Positions 15,193-22,545 of a stretch of 23,686 nucleotides of DNA are shown here, piece by piece. How positions within the stretch are numbered: position 1 is the first letter of the stretch; every line of letters begins with the position of its first letter. The DNA is from CAKOSP01 sp964371745 (lineage in GTDB: Bacteria > Bacillota_I > Bacilli_A > RF39 > UBA660). The stretch is from the NCBI GenBank assembly GCA_964371745.1, contig CAYJNS010000008.1, positions 1-23,686 on the forward strand, read 5' to 3'. Made by a program: the position numbers and the translations under genes. A model generated the notes under the pieces. It saw only the letters and a list, made by a program, of their open reading frames with translations. It was not told where the DNA came from and searched no databases.

Positions 15193-16057
15193 TTATCTTA
15201 TCTACTTAGATAAAGAATTAGGTTATTCTAAAGAAACTATTAAAAATTATAATATGGATATAACTAGCTTTTTAGATTTTTTAATTACAATAAAAATTAA
15301 TTATAAGTGTATTTCAAAGGAAAATATACGAAGTTATTTAAAATATTTAGATGAAAAAAAATTAAGTAATAAAACTATTTCTAGAAAATTAAGTTCTTTA
15401 AGAATGTATTATGAATATTTAATGTTAAATAATGATATTAAAATAAATATATTTTCTAGTATTAGAAATCCTAAAGTAGAAAGAAAACTTCCTAATTATT
15501 TAAATTATGAAGAAATAGAAACTATTTTAGAAAAAATAGATACAAGTAGTATATATGGTATAAGAAATAAGCTTATACTTGAATTAATATACGCTACAGG
15601 AGTAAGACTAGATGAATTGCATAATATAAAAGTTGATAATATTGATATAAATAATAAAACTATAAAAGTATTAGGTAAAGGTTTTAAAGAAAGATATGTA
15701 TATTTTGGAGAGTATGCACTAAATTGTTTAAATAATTATTTAAGTAATTCAAGAAATAATTTACTTCTTGATAAAAGTAATAATTATTTATTTCTTAATA
15801 AATTTGGAAATAAATTATCAAAAAGTACGATAGGTAAAATTGTGAAAACAAGTACAAAAGAGTTGACGGTTAAACATAATATTTCGCCGCATACATTAAG
15901 GCATACTTTTGCAACGCACTTACTTAATAATGGTGCAGATATTAAAACAGTTCAAGAACTTTTAGGTCATGAAAGTTTAGGAACAACAGAAATATATACA
16001 CATGTTTCTAATGAAAGAATAAAAGAGGTTTATTTAAAGACTCATCCAAGAGATTAA
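15182..16057 (+). CDS. Tyrosine recombinase, XerC/XerD type
   Basis: The 291-aa protein has the Xer layout: an N-terminal SAM-like DNA-binding domain (about 1-95: YLDKELGYSKETIKNYNMDI) and a C-terminal catalytic domain. Catalytic residues are visible: Arg142 (YATGVRLDEL), a lysine in LGKGFKERYV, His237 and Arg240 (SPHTLRHTFATHLL), His263 (LLGHESLGTT) and the nucleophile Tyr272 (EIYTHV). Length and motifs fit chromosome dimer resolution at dif, and it sits in a housekeeping neighbourhood, not beside visible phage genes. XerC and XerD cannot be told apart from this gene alone. It has no preceding promoter of its own that I can see. Confidence 0.9.
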   Translation: MKDNYLIYLDKELGYSKETIKNYNMDITSFLDFLITIKINYKCISKENIRSYLKYLDEKKLSNKTISRKLSSLRMYYEYLMLNNDIKINIFSSIRNPKVERKLPNYLNYEEIETILEKIDTSSIYGIRNKLILELIYATGVRLDELHNIKVDNIDINNKTIKVLGKGFKERYVYFGEYALNCLNNYLSNSRNNLLLDKSNNYLFLNKFGNKLSKSTIGKIVKTSTKELTVKHNISPHTLRHTFATHLLNNGADIKTVQELLGHESLGTTEIYTHVSNERIKEVYLKTHPRD

Positions 16058-16081
16058 TTGTGATTTTTATGATACAATAAC

Positions 16082-16110
16082 TTGACATGGAGTATAATTA
16101 ATAGTAAAAT
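16082..16110 (+). promoter_or_regulatory. Promoter of the RSH-type gene
   Basis: TTGACA (16082-16087), 17 bp, TAAAAT (16105-16110). The ATG at 16139 follows 28 bp later. The first TTG of the long open frame is this -35 box itself, which argues against a start there. Confidence 0.7.
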
Positions 16111-16138
16111 ATTATTTATCAAAAAGCGGGGTGGTATA

Positions 16139-17398
16139 ATGTATAATGTATCTAATAATATAGTAAAATATAATTTAATAAAACAGTTACAAAAACAGTT
16201 TTTATCTTATAATGAAATAAAGGTTTGGTATAAGATAGAAAAGGCTTTTAATTTAGCTTGCGAACTACATAAAAATCAATATAGAAAAAGCGGAGAACCA
16301 TACATAATGCACCCTATTCAAGTAGCTAGAATAGTTATGGGATGGAATGCAGATGTTGATACAGTATGTGCTGCGCTTTTACATGATGTTGTTGAAGATA
16401 CCCCATTTACAATATCTCAAATAAAAGAACAGTTTAATGAAACGGTAGGCATCTTAGATGATGGTGTTACTAAACTATCACATAAAGAATTCTATAATAA
16501 AAGCAAAAAAGAAGTAAATGATATAAATTTAAAAAAATTATTTGACGGATTGATGCTTGATCTAAGAATAATTATTATAAAACTTGCTGATAGACTACAT
16601 AATATGAGAACTATAAAATATATGTCAAGAGAAAAGCAACTTGAAATAGCAGATGAAACACTTATGATATTTGTACCACTTGCTAAACAACTCGGAATGT
16701 ACTCTGTTAAAAGAGAATTAGAAGATTTATGTTTATATACTTTTAATCATAATTTATGTAAAGTACTTTCTTTATATATTTATAATGCAATTAAAAATAA
16801 TTATGACAATCTAGAAACTATTAAAGAAATTTTACAAATGCATTTAAATATACCTTGTAAAATAATGCAGAGAGATAAAAATATTTATCAAGTGTGTCGT
16901 AATTATGAAAAAGTAAGTGGTCAAAAAATAGATGATTTAAAAATAAATGAAGATGATGTTTATAAAACAGTATTAGGTGATTTTAATAAAATACAACATA
17001 TTAGAAGTTTAAAATTACTTACAAAAAATGAAGAAGATTGTGAAAATTTATTTGATAGAACTATAAAAATATTAAAACCACAATTATATACAATAAAAGA
17101 TTATATAAATACACCAATGTTAAATGGTTATAGTGCTAAAATGTTTTATAGTGAAGAAATTGATTTACTTATCAAGTTTGCAACAGAACAAATGCATTTA
17201 AGGGGTGAACTTGGATGTGCAAGTTTTTGGAAAGAAAATAAAGAGAATGCTTTATCATATATGATAGATGAGTTTGCAGGTACAAGTTGTTATGAAGAAA
17301 TAAATAATTTAATAAATAGTGGTAATACAGAAGAGTATGTTACCTCTGTTACTCATATTATATTACAAGAGAGAGTTAAAAAATATAGTAATAACTAA
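16139..17398 (+). CDS. RelA/SpoT-family (p)ppGpp hydrolase with degenerate synthetase domain
   Basis: The start at 16139 is supported by a GGGG/GGTGG site at 16128-16134 and the promoter upstream; it gives 419 aa. The N-terminal HD domain keeps every expected hydrolase residue: Arg49 and His58 (RKSGEPYIMHP), His82-Asp83 and Glu86-Asp87 (HDVVED), and Asp151 and Asn155 (KLADRLHNMRT). This domain breaks down (p)ppGpp. The next part is recognisable as a synthetase (QRDKNIYQVCRNYEKVSGQK; DYINTPMLNGYSAKMF; TEQMHLRGELGCASFWKE) but has lost key positions: NGYQSxH has become NGYSAKM, and the E-x-Q-x-R strand has become LLIKFA. The C-terminal TGS and ACT regulatory domains of full RSH proteins are absent. 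It probably works only as a hydrolase. Confidence 0.83.
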   Translation: MYNVSNNIVKYNLIKQLQKQFLSYNEIKVWYKIEKAFNLACELHKNQYRKSGEPYIMHPIQVARIVMGWNADVDTVCAALLHDVVEDTPFTISQIKEQFNETVGILDDGVTKLSHKEFYNKSKKEVNDINLKKLFDGLMLDLRIIIIKLADRLHNMRTIKYMSREKQLEIADETLMIFVPLAKQLGMYSVKRELEDLCLYTFNHNLCKVLSLYIYNAIKNNYDNLETIKEILQMHLNIPCKIMQRDKNIYQVCRNYEKVSGQKIDDLKINEDDVYKTVLGDFNKIQHIRSLKLLTKNEEDCENLFDRTIKILKPQLYTIKDYINTPMLNGYSAKMFYSEEIDLLIKFATEQMHLRGELGCASFWKENKENALSYMIDEFAGTSCYEEINNLINSGNTEEYVTSVTHIILQERVKKYSNN

Positions 17399-17405
17399 TA
17401 AGTTA

Positions 17406-17414
17406 TGTTATAAT
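17406..17414 (+). promoter_or_regulatory. Extended -10 promoter of lysS
   Basis: TGTTATAAT (17406-17414), 23 bp before the lysS ATG, with no good -35 in reach. A small ATAACT/AGTTAT inverted repeat (17391-17406) lies just upstream. Confidence 0.55.
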
Positions 17415-17437
17415 TTATTAGAAGAAAAGGTGAAATA

Positions 17438-18928
17438 ATGAAAGAATATACAGAACAAGAATTAGTAAGACGTGAAAAATTAAATGGACTTTTAGAAAAA
17501 GGGATTGACCCATTTGGTGAGTCTTTTAAAACTACAAGCAGTTCAAAAGAAATAAAAGATAAATATGAGGCTAAAACTAAAGAAGAACTTCATGATGAAG
17601 AAGAAATAATTGTTACAGTTGCTGGAAGAATTATGACTAAAAGAGGAAAAGGAAAAGCTGGTTTTTTTCACATCCAAGATAAGTTTGGTCAAATTCAAAT
17701 ATATATAAGACAAGATTCAGTAGGTGATGATGCTTATGAAATATTTGATGATTCTGATTTAGGTGATATAGTAGGAATTACTGGAAGTGTAATGAAAACA
17801 AATATGGGTGAATTATCTATTAAAGCAAGTAAGTTTACTCATTTAGTTAAAGCATTAAAACCTCTTCCTGATAAATATCATGGTATAGCTGATCCAGAAA
17901 TAAAATTACGTAAAAGATATTTAGATATGATTACTGATCCTGAAGTATTTGATTTATTTAAGAAAAAACAAATATTTTGGTCAACGGTAAGAAACTATTT
18001 AATAGAAAATGACTTTTTAGAAGTTGAAACCCCAATACTAGAAAACTGTGCTGGAGGAGCTGCGGCAACTCCGTTTGCTACGCATCATAACGCACTAGAT
18101 CTAAATGTATTTTTAAGAATTTCTATGGGTGAGTTATGGCAAAAAAAATTATTAGTTGCTGGTTATGAAAAAACATTTGAAATTGGAAGACAATTTAGAA
18201 ATGAAGGGATGAGTCCTGAGCACTTACAAGACTATACACAAATGGAATTTTACTGGGCCTATGCTGATTATAAAATGGGAATGGATTTTGTAAAAGAAAT
18301 GTATCAAAAAGTAATTAAAGCAACTCTTGGAAAATCTAAGTTTACCTCAAAAGGTTTTGAAATAGATATAGATGATGAGTGGGAAATATATGATTTTGAA
18401 ACAGTAGTAAAAAGTGGCACTGGAATAGATATTTATAACTCTACTAAAGAAGATATTACATCTTATTTAGATAAAGAAAATATAGAGTATGATCCAAATA
18501 TGCCTTACTGGAGACTTGTAGATGTTTTATGGAAAATAGTTCGTAAAACATTAGGTGGTCCAGGATTCTTAGTTAATCAACCAGTAGAGCTTAATCCACT
18601 TCCAAAAAGAAGCAAGGAAGACCCTCGTAAAGTATCTCAGTTTCAAGTTATCTTAGCAGGTTCTGAAATGGGTAATGGTTATAATGAATTAAATGACCCA
18701 AATGACTTAGAAAGTAGATTTTTAGAACAAAGACAAATGGCTGAAGATGGTGACGAAGAAGCTCATAATCATGATGCTGAATTTATTGAAGCTTTAGAAT
18801 ATGGTATGCCACCAGCATTTGGTTTTGGAGTATCAGAGCGTTTATTTTCAATTATAATGGATAGACCTATAAGAGAATGTGTAATGTTTCCTTTAATGAA
18901 ACCAAGTATAAATAAAGATGAAGAGTAA
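17438..18928 (+). CDS. lysS: Lysyl-tRNA synthetase, class II, variant type
   Basis: The 496-aa enzyme charges tRNA-Lys. The N-terminal OB-fold anticodon-binding domain (TVAGRIMTKRGKGKAGFFHI) is followed by LPDKYHGIADPEIKLRKRYL, typical of LysRS, and by a class II catalytic core: motif 1 near FLEVETPIL, motif 2 near FEIGRQFRNEG with MEFYWAY, and motif 3 at GFGVSERLFSIIMDRPIREC. Relative to the textbook bacterial enzyme, several core signatures differ: RISMGELWQKKLLV replaces RIAPELYLKRL, SPEHLQDYTQMEFY replaces the RHNPEFTMMEFY pattern, and GVSERL replaces GIDRL. This looks like a divergent LysRS clade rather than an Asp or Asn enzyme. AAAGGTG precedes the ATG. Confidence 0.88.
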   Translation: MKEYTEQELVRREKLNGLLEKGIDPFGESFKTTSSSKEIKDKYEAKTKEELHDEEEIIVTVAGRIMTKRGKGKAGFFHIQDKFGQIQIYIRQDSVGDDAYEIFDDSDLGDIVGITGSVMKTNMGELSIKASKFTHLVKALKPLPDKYHGIADPEIKLRKRYLDMITDPEVFDLFKKKQIFWSTVRNYLIENDFLEVETPILENCAGGAAATPFATHHNALDLNVFLRISMGELWQKKLLVAGYEKTFEIGRQFRNEGMSPEHLQDYTQMEFYWAYADYKMGMDFVKEMYQKVIKATLGKSKFTSKGFEIDIDDEWEIYDFETVVKSGTGIDIYNSTKEDITSYLDKENIEYDPNMPYWRLVDVLWKIVRKTLGGPGFLVNQPVELNPLPKRSKEDPRKVSQFQVILAGSEMGNGYNELNDPNDLESRFLEQRQMAEDGDEEAHNHDAEFIEALEYGMPPAFGFGVSERLFSIIMDRPIRECVMFPLMKPSINKDEE

Positions 18929-18940
18929 TCTTCATTTTTT
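18918..18940 (+). terminator. Intrinsic terminator of lysS, stop codon in the loop
   Basis: ATGAAGA (18918-18924), loop GTAA, TCTTCAT (18929-18935), then T to 18940. The stop TAA (18926-18928) is in the loop. Confidence 0.82.
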
Positions 18941-18946
18941 CTTTAT

Positions 18947-18975
18947 TTGACACACCGTTTTATATATGCTAAACT
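18947..18975 (+). promoter_or_regulatory. Promoter of trpS
   Basis: TTGACA (18947-18952), 17 bp, TAAACT (18970-18975). It lies directly after the lysS terminator and 19 bp before the trpS start. Confidence 0.65.
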
Positions 18976-18994
18976 TTTTATAGGTGATTTAATA

Positions 18995-19975
18995 ATGAAA
19001 AAAATAATAACAGGTATACAACCTTCAGGGACTATTACTTTAGGTAACTATATAGGAGCAATAAAGCAAATGACTAAACTTCAAAATGAATATAATTCTT
19101 TTATATTTATTGCTGATTTACATGCTATAACAGTTCAACAGGATTCTAAAGAACTTAAAAAAAATATTAAAGATTTAATTGCTCTTTATTTAGCGTGTGG
19201 ATTAGATAAAGATAAAAATACTATTTTTCTTCAATCTGAAAATGAATTTCATCCAGCAGTGTCTTGGATTTTAGAATGTAATACTATGCATGGAGAATTA
19301 TCTAGAATGACACAGTTTAAAGATAAGTCTTCAAAAAATGAAAGTTTTTCAGCAGCACTATTTACATACCCAGTGCTAATGGCAGCGGACATATTAATTT
19401 ATGATGTTGATTTTGTTCCTGTTGGAATAGACCAAAAACAACACGTTGAGCTTGCTCGTGATATAGCTATTCGCTTTAATAAAAAATATGAGGGAGCATT
19501 TAAAGTGCCTGATGTAAAACTTAGTAAATCAGGAACAAAGATAATGGATTTAATAAACCCAGATAAAAAAATGAGTAAATCTAGTGATAATCCTAAATCA
19601 TATATAAGTATGTTAGATGATGAAACCTCTATAAGAAAAAAAATAATGAGTGCGACAACTGATAGTGAGTGTCTTGTTAAGTATGATGTAGAAAATAAAC
19701 CAGGTATATCTAATTTAATGAATATAGTAGTATCTTTAAAAGATATTACGCATGAGGAAATAGAAGAAATGTTTATCGGTAAAAACTATGGCGAATTTAA
19801 AACTTATGTTGCAGATACGGTAGTTGAAGAATTAACAAAAATACAAACTAAATATAATGAAATTATAAATAGTAATATTATAAATGAAGTACTTGATAAT
19901 GGAAAAAATATAACTAAAAAAGTAGCCAAAGAAAAATACGATAAATTAAAAACTTTAGTAGGAATGAGTAGATAA
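18995..19975 (+). CDS. trpS: Tryptophanyl-tRNA synthetase
   Basis: The 326-aa class I synthetase starts MKKIITGIQPSGTITLGNYI, where TLGN takes the place of the HIGH motif. It has the usual IFIADLHAIT and DKKMSKSSDNP (KMSKS loop). It attaches Trp to tRNA-Trp. The start at 18995 is chosen because AGGTGAT lies about 6 nt upstream and relatives begin at this methionine. Extending to the in-frame TTG at 18947 would use the -35 box. The length is usual for bacterial TrpRS. No T-box leader is visible, so tRNA-responsive control is not indicated. UGG is read as Trp throughout, and UGA is a stop here. Confidence 0.94.
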   Translation: MKKIITGIQPSGTITLGNYIGAIKQMTKLQNEYNSFIFIADLHAITVQQDSKELKKNIKDLIALYLACGLDKDKNTIFLQSENEFHPAVSWILECNTMHGELSRMTQFKDKSSKNESFSAALFTYPVLMAADILIYDVDFVPVGIDQKQHVELARDIAIRFNKKYEGAFKVPDVKLSKSGTKIMDLINPDKKMSKSSDNPKSYISMLDDETSIRKKIMSATTDSECLVKYDVENKPGISNLMNIVVSLKDITHEEIEEMFIGKNYGEFKTYVADTVVEELTKIQTKYNEIINSNIINEVLDNGKNITKKVAKEKYDKLKTLVGMSR

Positions 19976-19988
19976 TACTCATTTTCTT
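19963..19988 (+). terminator. Intrinsic terminator of trpS, stop codon in the loop
   Basis: AATGAGTA (19963-19970), loop GATAA, TACTCATT (19976-19983), followed by TTTCTTT-like sequence. The trpS stop TAA (19973-19975) is in the loop. The T-tract is interrupted by a C. Confidence 0.75.
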
Positions 19989-19995
19989 TGACTGA

Positions 19996-20040
19996 AAAGT
20001 TATTCTACTTAAATAAAATAACTTTAAAAAAGAAGTTATT
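19996..20040. repeat. Three copies of an AAGTTATT element upstream of yqeG
   Basis: AAAGTTATT (19996-20004), its reverse complement AATAACTTT (20017-20025), and GAAGTTATT (20032-20040) lie within 45 bp. The middle copy can pair with either neighbour. The region precedes the yqeG-mutL operon, whose own promoter is unclear: TATTAT at 20054-20059 is a possible -10. Confidence 0.5.
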
Positions 20041-20076
20041 TATGATAAGATAGTATTATACAAAGGAGTAAAAACT

Positions 20077-20595
20077 ATGAAATTATTTGTACCGGATATG
20101 TACCAACAAAGTGTATATAAAATAAATTATAAAAAATTAAAAAGAATGGGAATTAAATGTTTATGTTTTGATCTTGATAATACACTTGCCTCTTATCAAG
20201 TATCTAAACCTGATAAAAAGTTAAAAGAATTATTTGCTATGCTTGAAGAAGATTTTAAAGTTATAATACTTTCTAATGGAAAAAAAGATAGAGTAAGACC
20301 TTTTAAAGAGGGTCTTAATATAGATTCTTCACATTCATCAAAAAAACCTTTAAAAGGTAAATATAAAAAGATTTTATCTATGTATAAATTTAAACCAGGA
20401 CAGGTAGCTTGCATAGGGGATCAAATAATGACAGATGTACTAGGTGCTAATAGAATGGATATGGTATCAGTACTTGTGAACTCTATGGCTAAAGAAGAGC
20501 CTGTTTATACAAAATTTAATCGTATATGGGAAAAAATGATTTTAAAAAAACTTAGAAAAAAAGGAATACTTGAAAAAGGGCAGTACTATGACTAA
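20077..20595 (+). CDS. yqeG: YqeG-family HAD phosphatase
   Basis: The 172-aa protein has the class IIIA HAD pattern: CFDLDNTL with Asp32 and Asp34, VIILSNGKK for motif II, a lysine in SKKPLKGKYKKIL, and CIGDQIMTDVLGA for the metal-binding acidic motif. YqeG is conserved in Bacillota. Its relatives include mitochondrial phosphatidylglycerophosphate phosphatase (PGP phosphatase, GEP4), but the bacterial substrate is not settled to my knowledge. AAAGGAG precedes the ATG. Its end overlaps the start of mutL by 8 bp, an unusual partner, because yqeG usually heads a ribosome-biogenesis cluster. Confidence 0.9.
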   Translation: MKLFVPDMYQQSVYKINYKKLKRMGIKCLCFDLDNTLASYQVSKPDKKLKELFAMLEEDFKVIILSNGKKDRVRPFKEGLNIDSSHSSKKPLKGKYKKILSMYKFKPGQVACIGDQIMTDVLGANRMDMVSVLVNSMAKEEPVYTKFNRIWEKMILKKLRKKGILEKGQYYD

Positions 20596-22366
20596 AATAA
20601 AAGTTATGGATACAGCTTTAGCTAATAAAATAGCTGCTGGTGAAGTAATTGAAAAAACTTCATCAGTTGTTAAAGAACTTGTTGAAAACTCTATAGATGC
20701 TAAAGCAAAGATTATTAAAATAAATTTAGTAGATGGTGGTTTAAAAGAAATAACTGTAATTGATGATGGACTAGGGATGGATGAAGAAGATGCTTCGCTA
20801 TGTTTTATGCCACATGCTACAAGTAAAATAAAGACTACTGAAGACTTATTTTTTATAGGTACATTAGGTTTTAGAGGTGAAGCTCTTCCGTCAATTGCAA
20901 GCGTCTCAGAAGTTCTTTTAATTACTTCTACTGGTAATATAGGAACTAAAATACATATAAAAGGTGGAGAAGTATTATTAAAAGAAAAAAGTGATGCTAG
21001 ATGCGGAACGCTTATTACTGTAACTAATCTTTTTTATAATACTCCTGCAAGATTAAAATTTTTAAAAAATGAATCTAGTGAACTTATTAATACAACAAAA
21101 CTTATTTCAAAACTATCTTTAGCAAATCCTAGTATTTCATTTACACTTACAAATAATGATAAAACTATTATTAAAACAAGTGGATCAGATAATTTATTAA
21201 AAACTATTCATGAAATATATGGACTTAATATATCCAGCAATATGCTTTATTTAAATATTCAAAATGATGACTTTATAGTTACTGGTTTTATTTCAAAACC
21301 CACTATACTAAAAACTAATAGAAACGATTTAATAACTTTTGTAAATGATAGAGTAGTAAGAAATATTGATATAAATAAAGCTATAAATGATGCTTATTAT
21401 ACATATAAACCAAGTGATAGATATCCAGTAGTAATACTTAATATAGAAACAGATCCAACACTTATGGATGTTAATATCCATCCAACAAAACAAGATATTA
21501 AATTATCAAAAATGGAAGATCTTTATGAACTTATTTATAAAGGTATAAAAGATTTATTATATTCAAATATATTAATACCAGAAGTCAAAAGGGAAATAAC
21601 ACAAGAAGAAAATATATTTCCAAATTATAATAAAGAAGAAATAGTTAATAATCAAGAAAAAAAAGCTGATATTGAAGAAGAAATAATCCAAACTACTTTA
21701 GATTTTAATGTTGATAACTTTAAAAAACAAAATGAAGAAGTTAAAAGTTTAGAAAATGTAATATATGAAAATAAAGAAATAAAAAAATTAGTTTTATATC
21801 CAATTGGTCTTGTTCATGGAACTTATATAGTTGCTGAAAATGAAGATGGAATGTATTTAATTGATCAACATGCTGCAGCTGAGAGAATAAACTATGAAAA
21901 AATACTTATAGGTTTAAAAGAAAAAAAAGTTAATATAAAAACAATGTTAATACCTGTGACCATAGAATTATCTAAAAGTGATTACTTATCATTTTCAGAT
22001 AAAAAAGAACAGTTTTTAGATTTAGGATTTACTTATGAAGATTTTGGAATTGATACAATTAGTGTTAAATCTCACCCTGATTTTTTATTACACGGCTATG
22101 AAGAAGAATCAATAAGAAAAATAATAGAGCTTATAATAAATTTAGATAAAAACTTTGATAGGGTAAAGTTTGAAGAAAAAATTGCTATAACACTATCTTG
22201 TAAAATGAGTATAAAAGGTAATACTAAATCAAGTATAACAGAAATGGAATATTTTTTAGAAGAACTTGTTAAATGTGATAATCCATATAACTGTCCTCAT
22301 GGTAGACCTACAATTATTACATATACTACTTATGAACTTGAAAAGTTATTTAAAAGGGCTATTTAA
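20588..22366 (+). CDS. mutL: DNA mismatch repair protein MutL with endonuclease motif
   Basis: The 592-aa protein links MutS to strand removal in mismatch repair. The N-terminal GHKL ATPase is clear: KELVENSIDA (30-38), DDGLGMD (59-65), GFRGEAL and FYNTPARLKFL. A variable Lys/Glu/Asn linker follows (about 340-400). The C-terminal dimerisation domain has DQHAAAERINYE, the DQHAxxExxxxE metal-binding endonuclease motif, with SCKMSIKG and CPHGRP as its partners. This is therefore a nicking MutL, as expected where MutH is absent. The start at 20588 has AAAGGG 7 nt upstream and gives the usual N-terminus (TKIKVMDTALANKIAAGEVI); an in-frame ATG at 20570 is less likely. No mutS is in the window. Confidence 0.95.
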   Translation: MTKIKVMDTALANKIAAGEVIEKTSSVVKELVENSIDAKAKIIKINLVDGGLKEITVIDDGLGMDEEDASLCFMPHATSKIKTTEDLFFIGTLGFRGEALPSIASVSEVLLITSTGNIGTKIHIKGGEVLLKEKSDARCGTLITVTNLFYNTPARLKFLKNESSELINTTKLISKLSLANPSISFTLTNNDKTIIKTSGSDNLLKTIHEIYGLNISSNMLYLNIQNDDFIVTGFISKPTILKTNRNDLITFVNDRVVRNIDINKAINDAYYTYKPSDRYPVVILNIETDPTLMDVNIHPTKQDIKLSKMEDLYELIYKGIKDLLYSNILIPEVKREITQEENIFPNYNKEEIVNNQEKKADIEEEIIQTTLDFNVDNFKKQNEEVKSLENVIYENKEIKKLVLYPIGLVHGTYIVAENEDGMYLIDQHAAAERINYEKILIGLKEKKVNIKTMLIPVTIELSKSDYLSFSDKKEQFLDLGFTYEDFGIDTISVKSHPDFLLHGYEEESIRKIIELIINLDKNFDRVKFEEKIAITLSCKMSIKGNTKSSITEMEYFLEELVKCDNPYNCPHGRPTIITYTTYELEKLFKRAI

Positions 22367-22376
22367 GCTCTTTTTT
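22352..22376. terminator. Intrinsic terminator of mutL, stop codon in the loop
   Basis: AAAAGGGCT (22352-22360), loop ATTTA, AGCTCTTTT (22366-22374), with one G-T pair and a T-tract to 22376. The mutL stop TAA is 22364-22366. It may also serve the convergent minus-strand DNA, since the left arm begins with an A-run. Confidence 0.75.
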
Positions 22377-22403
22377 ACTTTCTATAACTTTATTCACTTT
22401 ATC

Positions 22404-22545
22404 TTATAAATCTTCTATTTTAGGTATATAAATTTTATAAATAGATGCAAATATATTTTTATCCATTTCGCTAAAGTATATTTAGCAGTCTTATAACTTT
22501 TACCACCTAAAAAAAATGTTAATAACTTTAACTTTCTAGTTTTAA
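22404..22545 (-). pseudogene. Decayed coding fragment between mutL and the RhuM-Fic gene
   Basis: On the minus strand a frame overlapping the end of the Fic gene reads KTRKLKLLTFFLGGKSYKTA, then KYTLAKWIK. After the T5 run 22456-22460 (A5 on the minus strand), one added A would continue it as NIFASIYKIYIPKIEDL to TAA at 22404-22406. There is no start codon or ribosome site. It resembles the C-terminal end of a lost gene, but I do not recognise which. The smooth, protein-like reading across both halves is the only evidence. The rest of 22377-22527 holds nothing else that I can support. Confidence 0.3.

Noticed and set aside
16082..16138. Upstream start (TTG at 16082) for the RSH gene
   Set aside because: The TTG is the first half of the TTGACA -35 box, so it would not be transcribed; the ATG at 16139 has a good ribosome site.
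17399..17437. T-box or other riboswitch before lysS or trpS
   Set aside because: The untranslated regions are only tens of bases long and contain no T-box core or specifier loop.
18947..18994. Upstream start (TTG at 18947) for trpS
   Set aside because: It lies in the -35 element; the ATG at 18995 has AGGTGAT and the standard TrpRS N-terminus.
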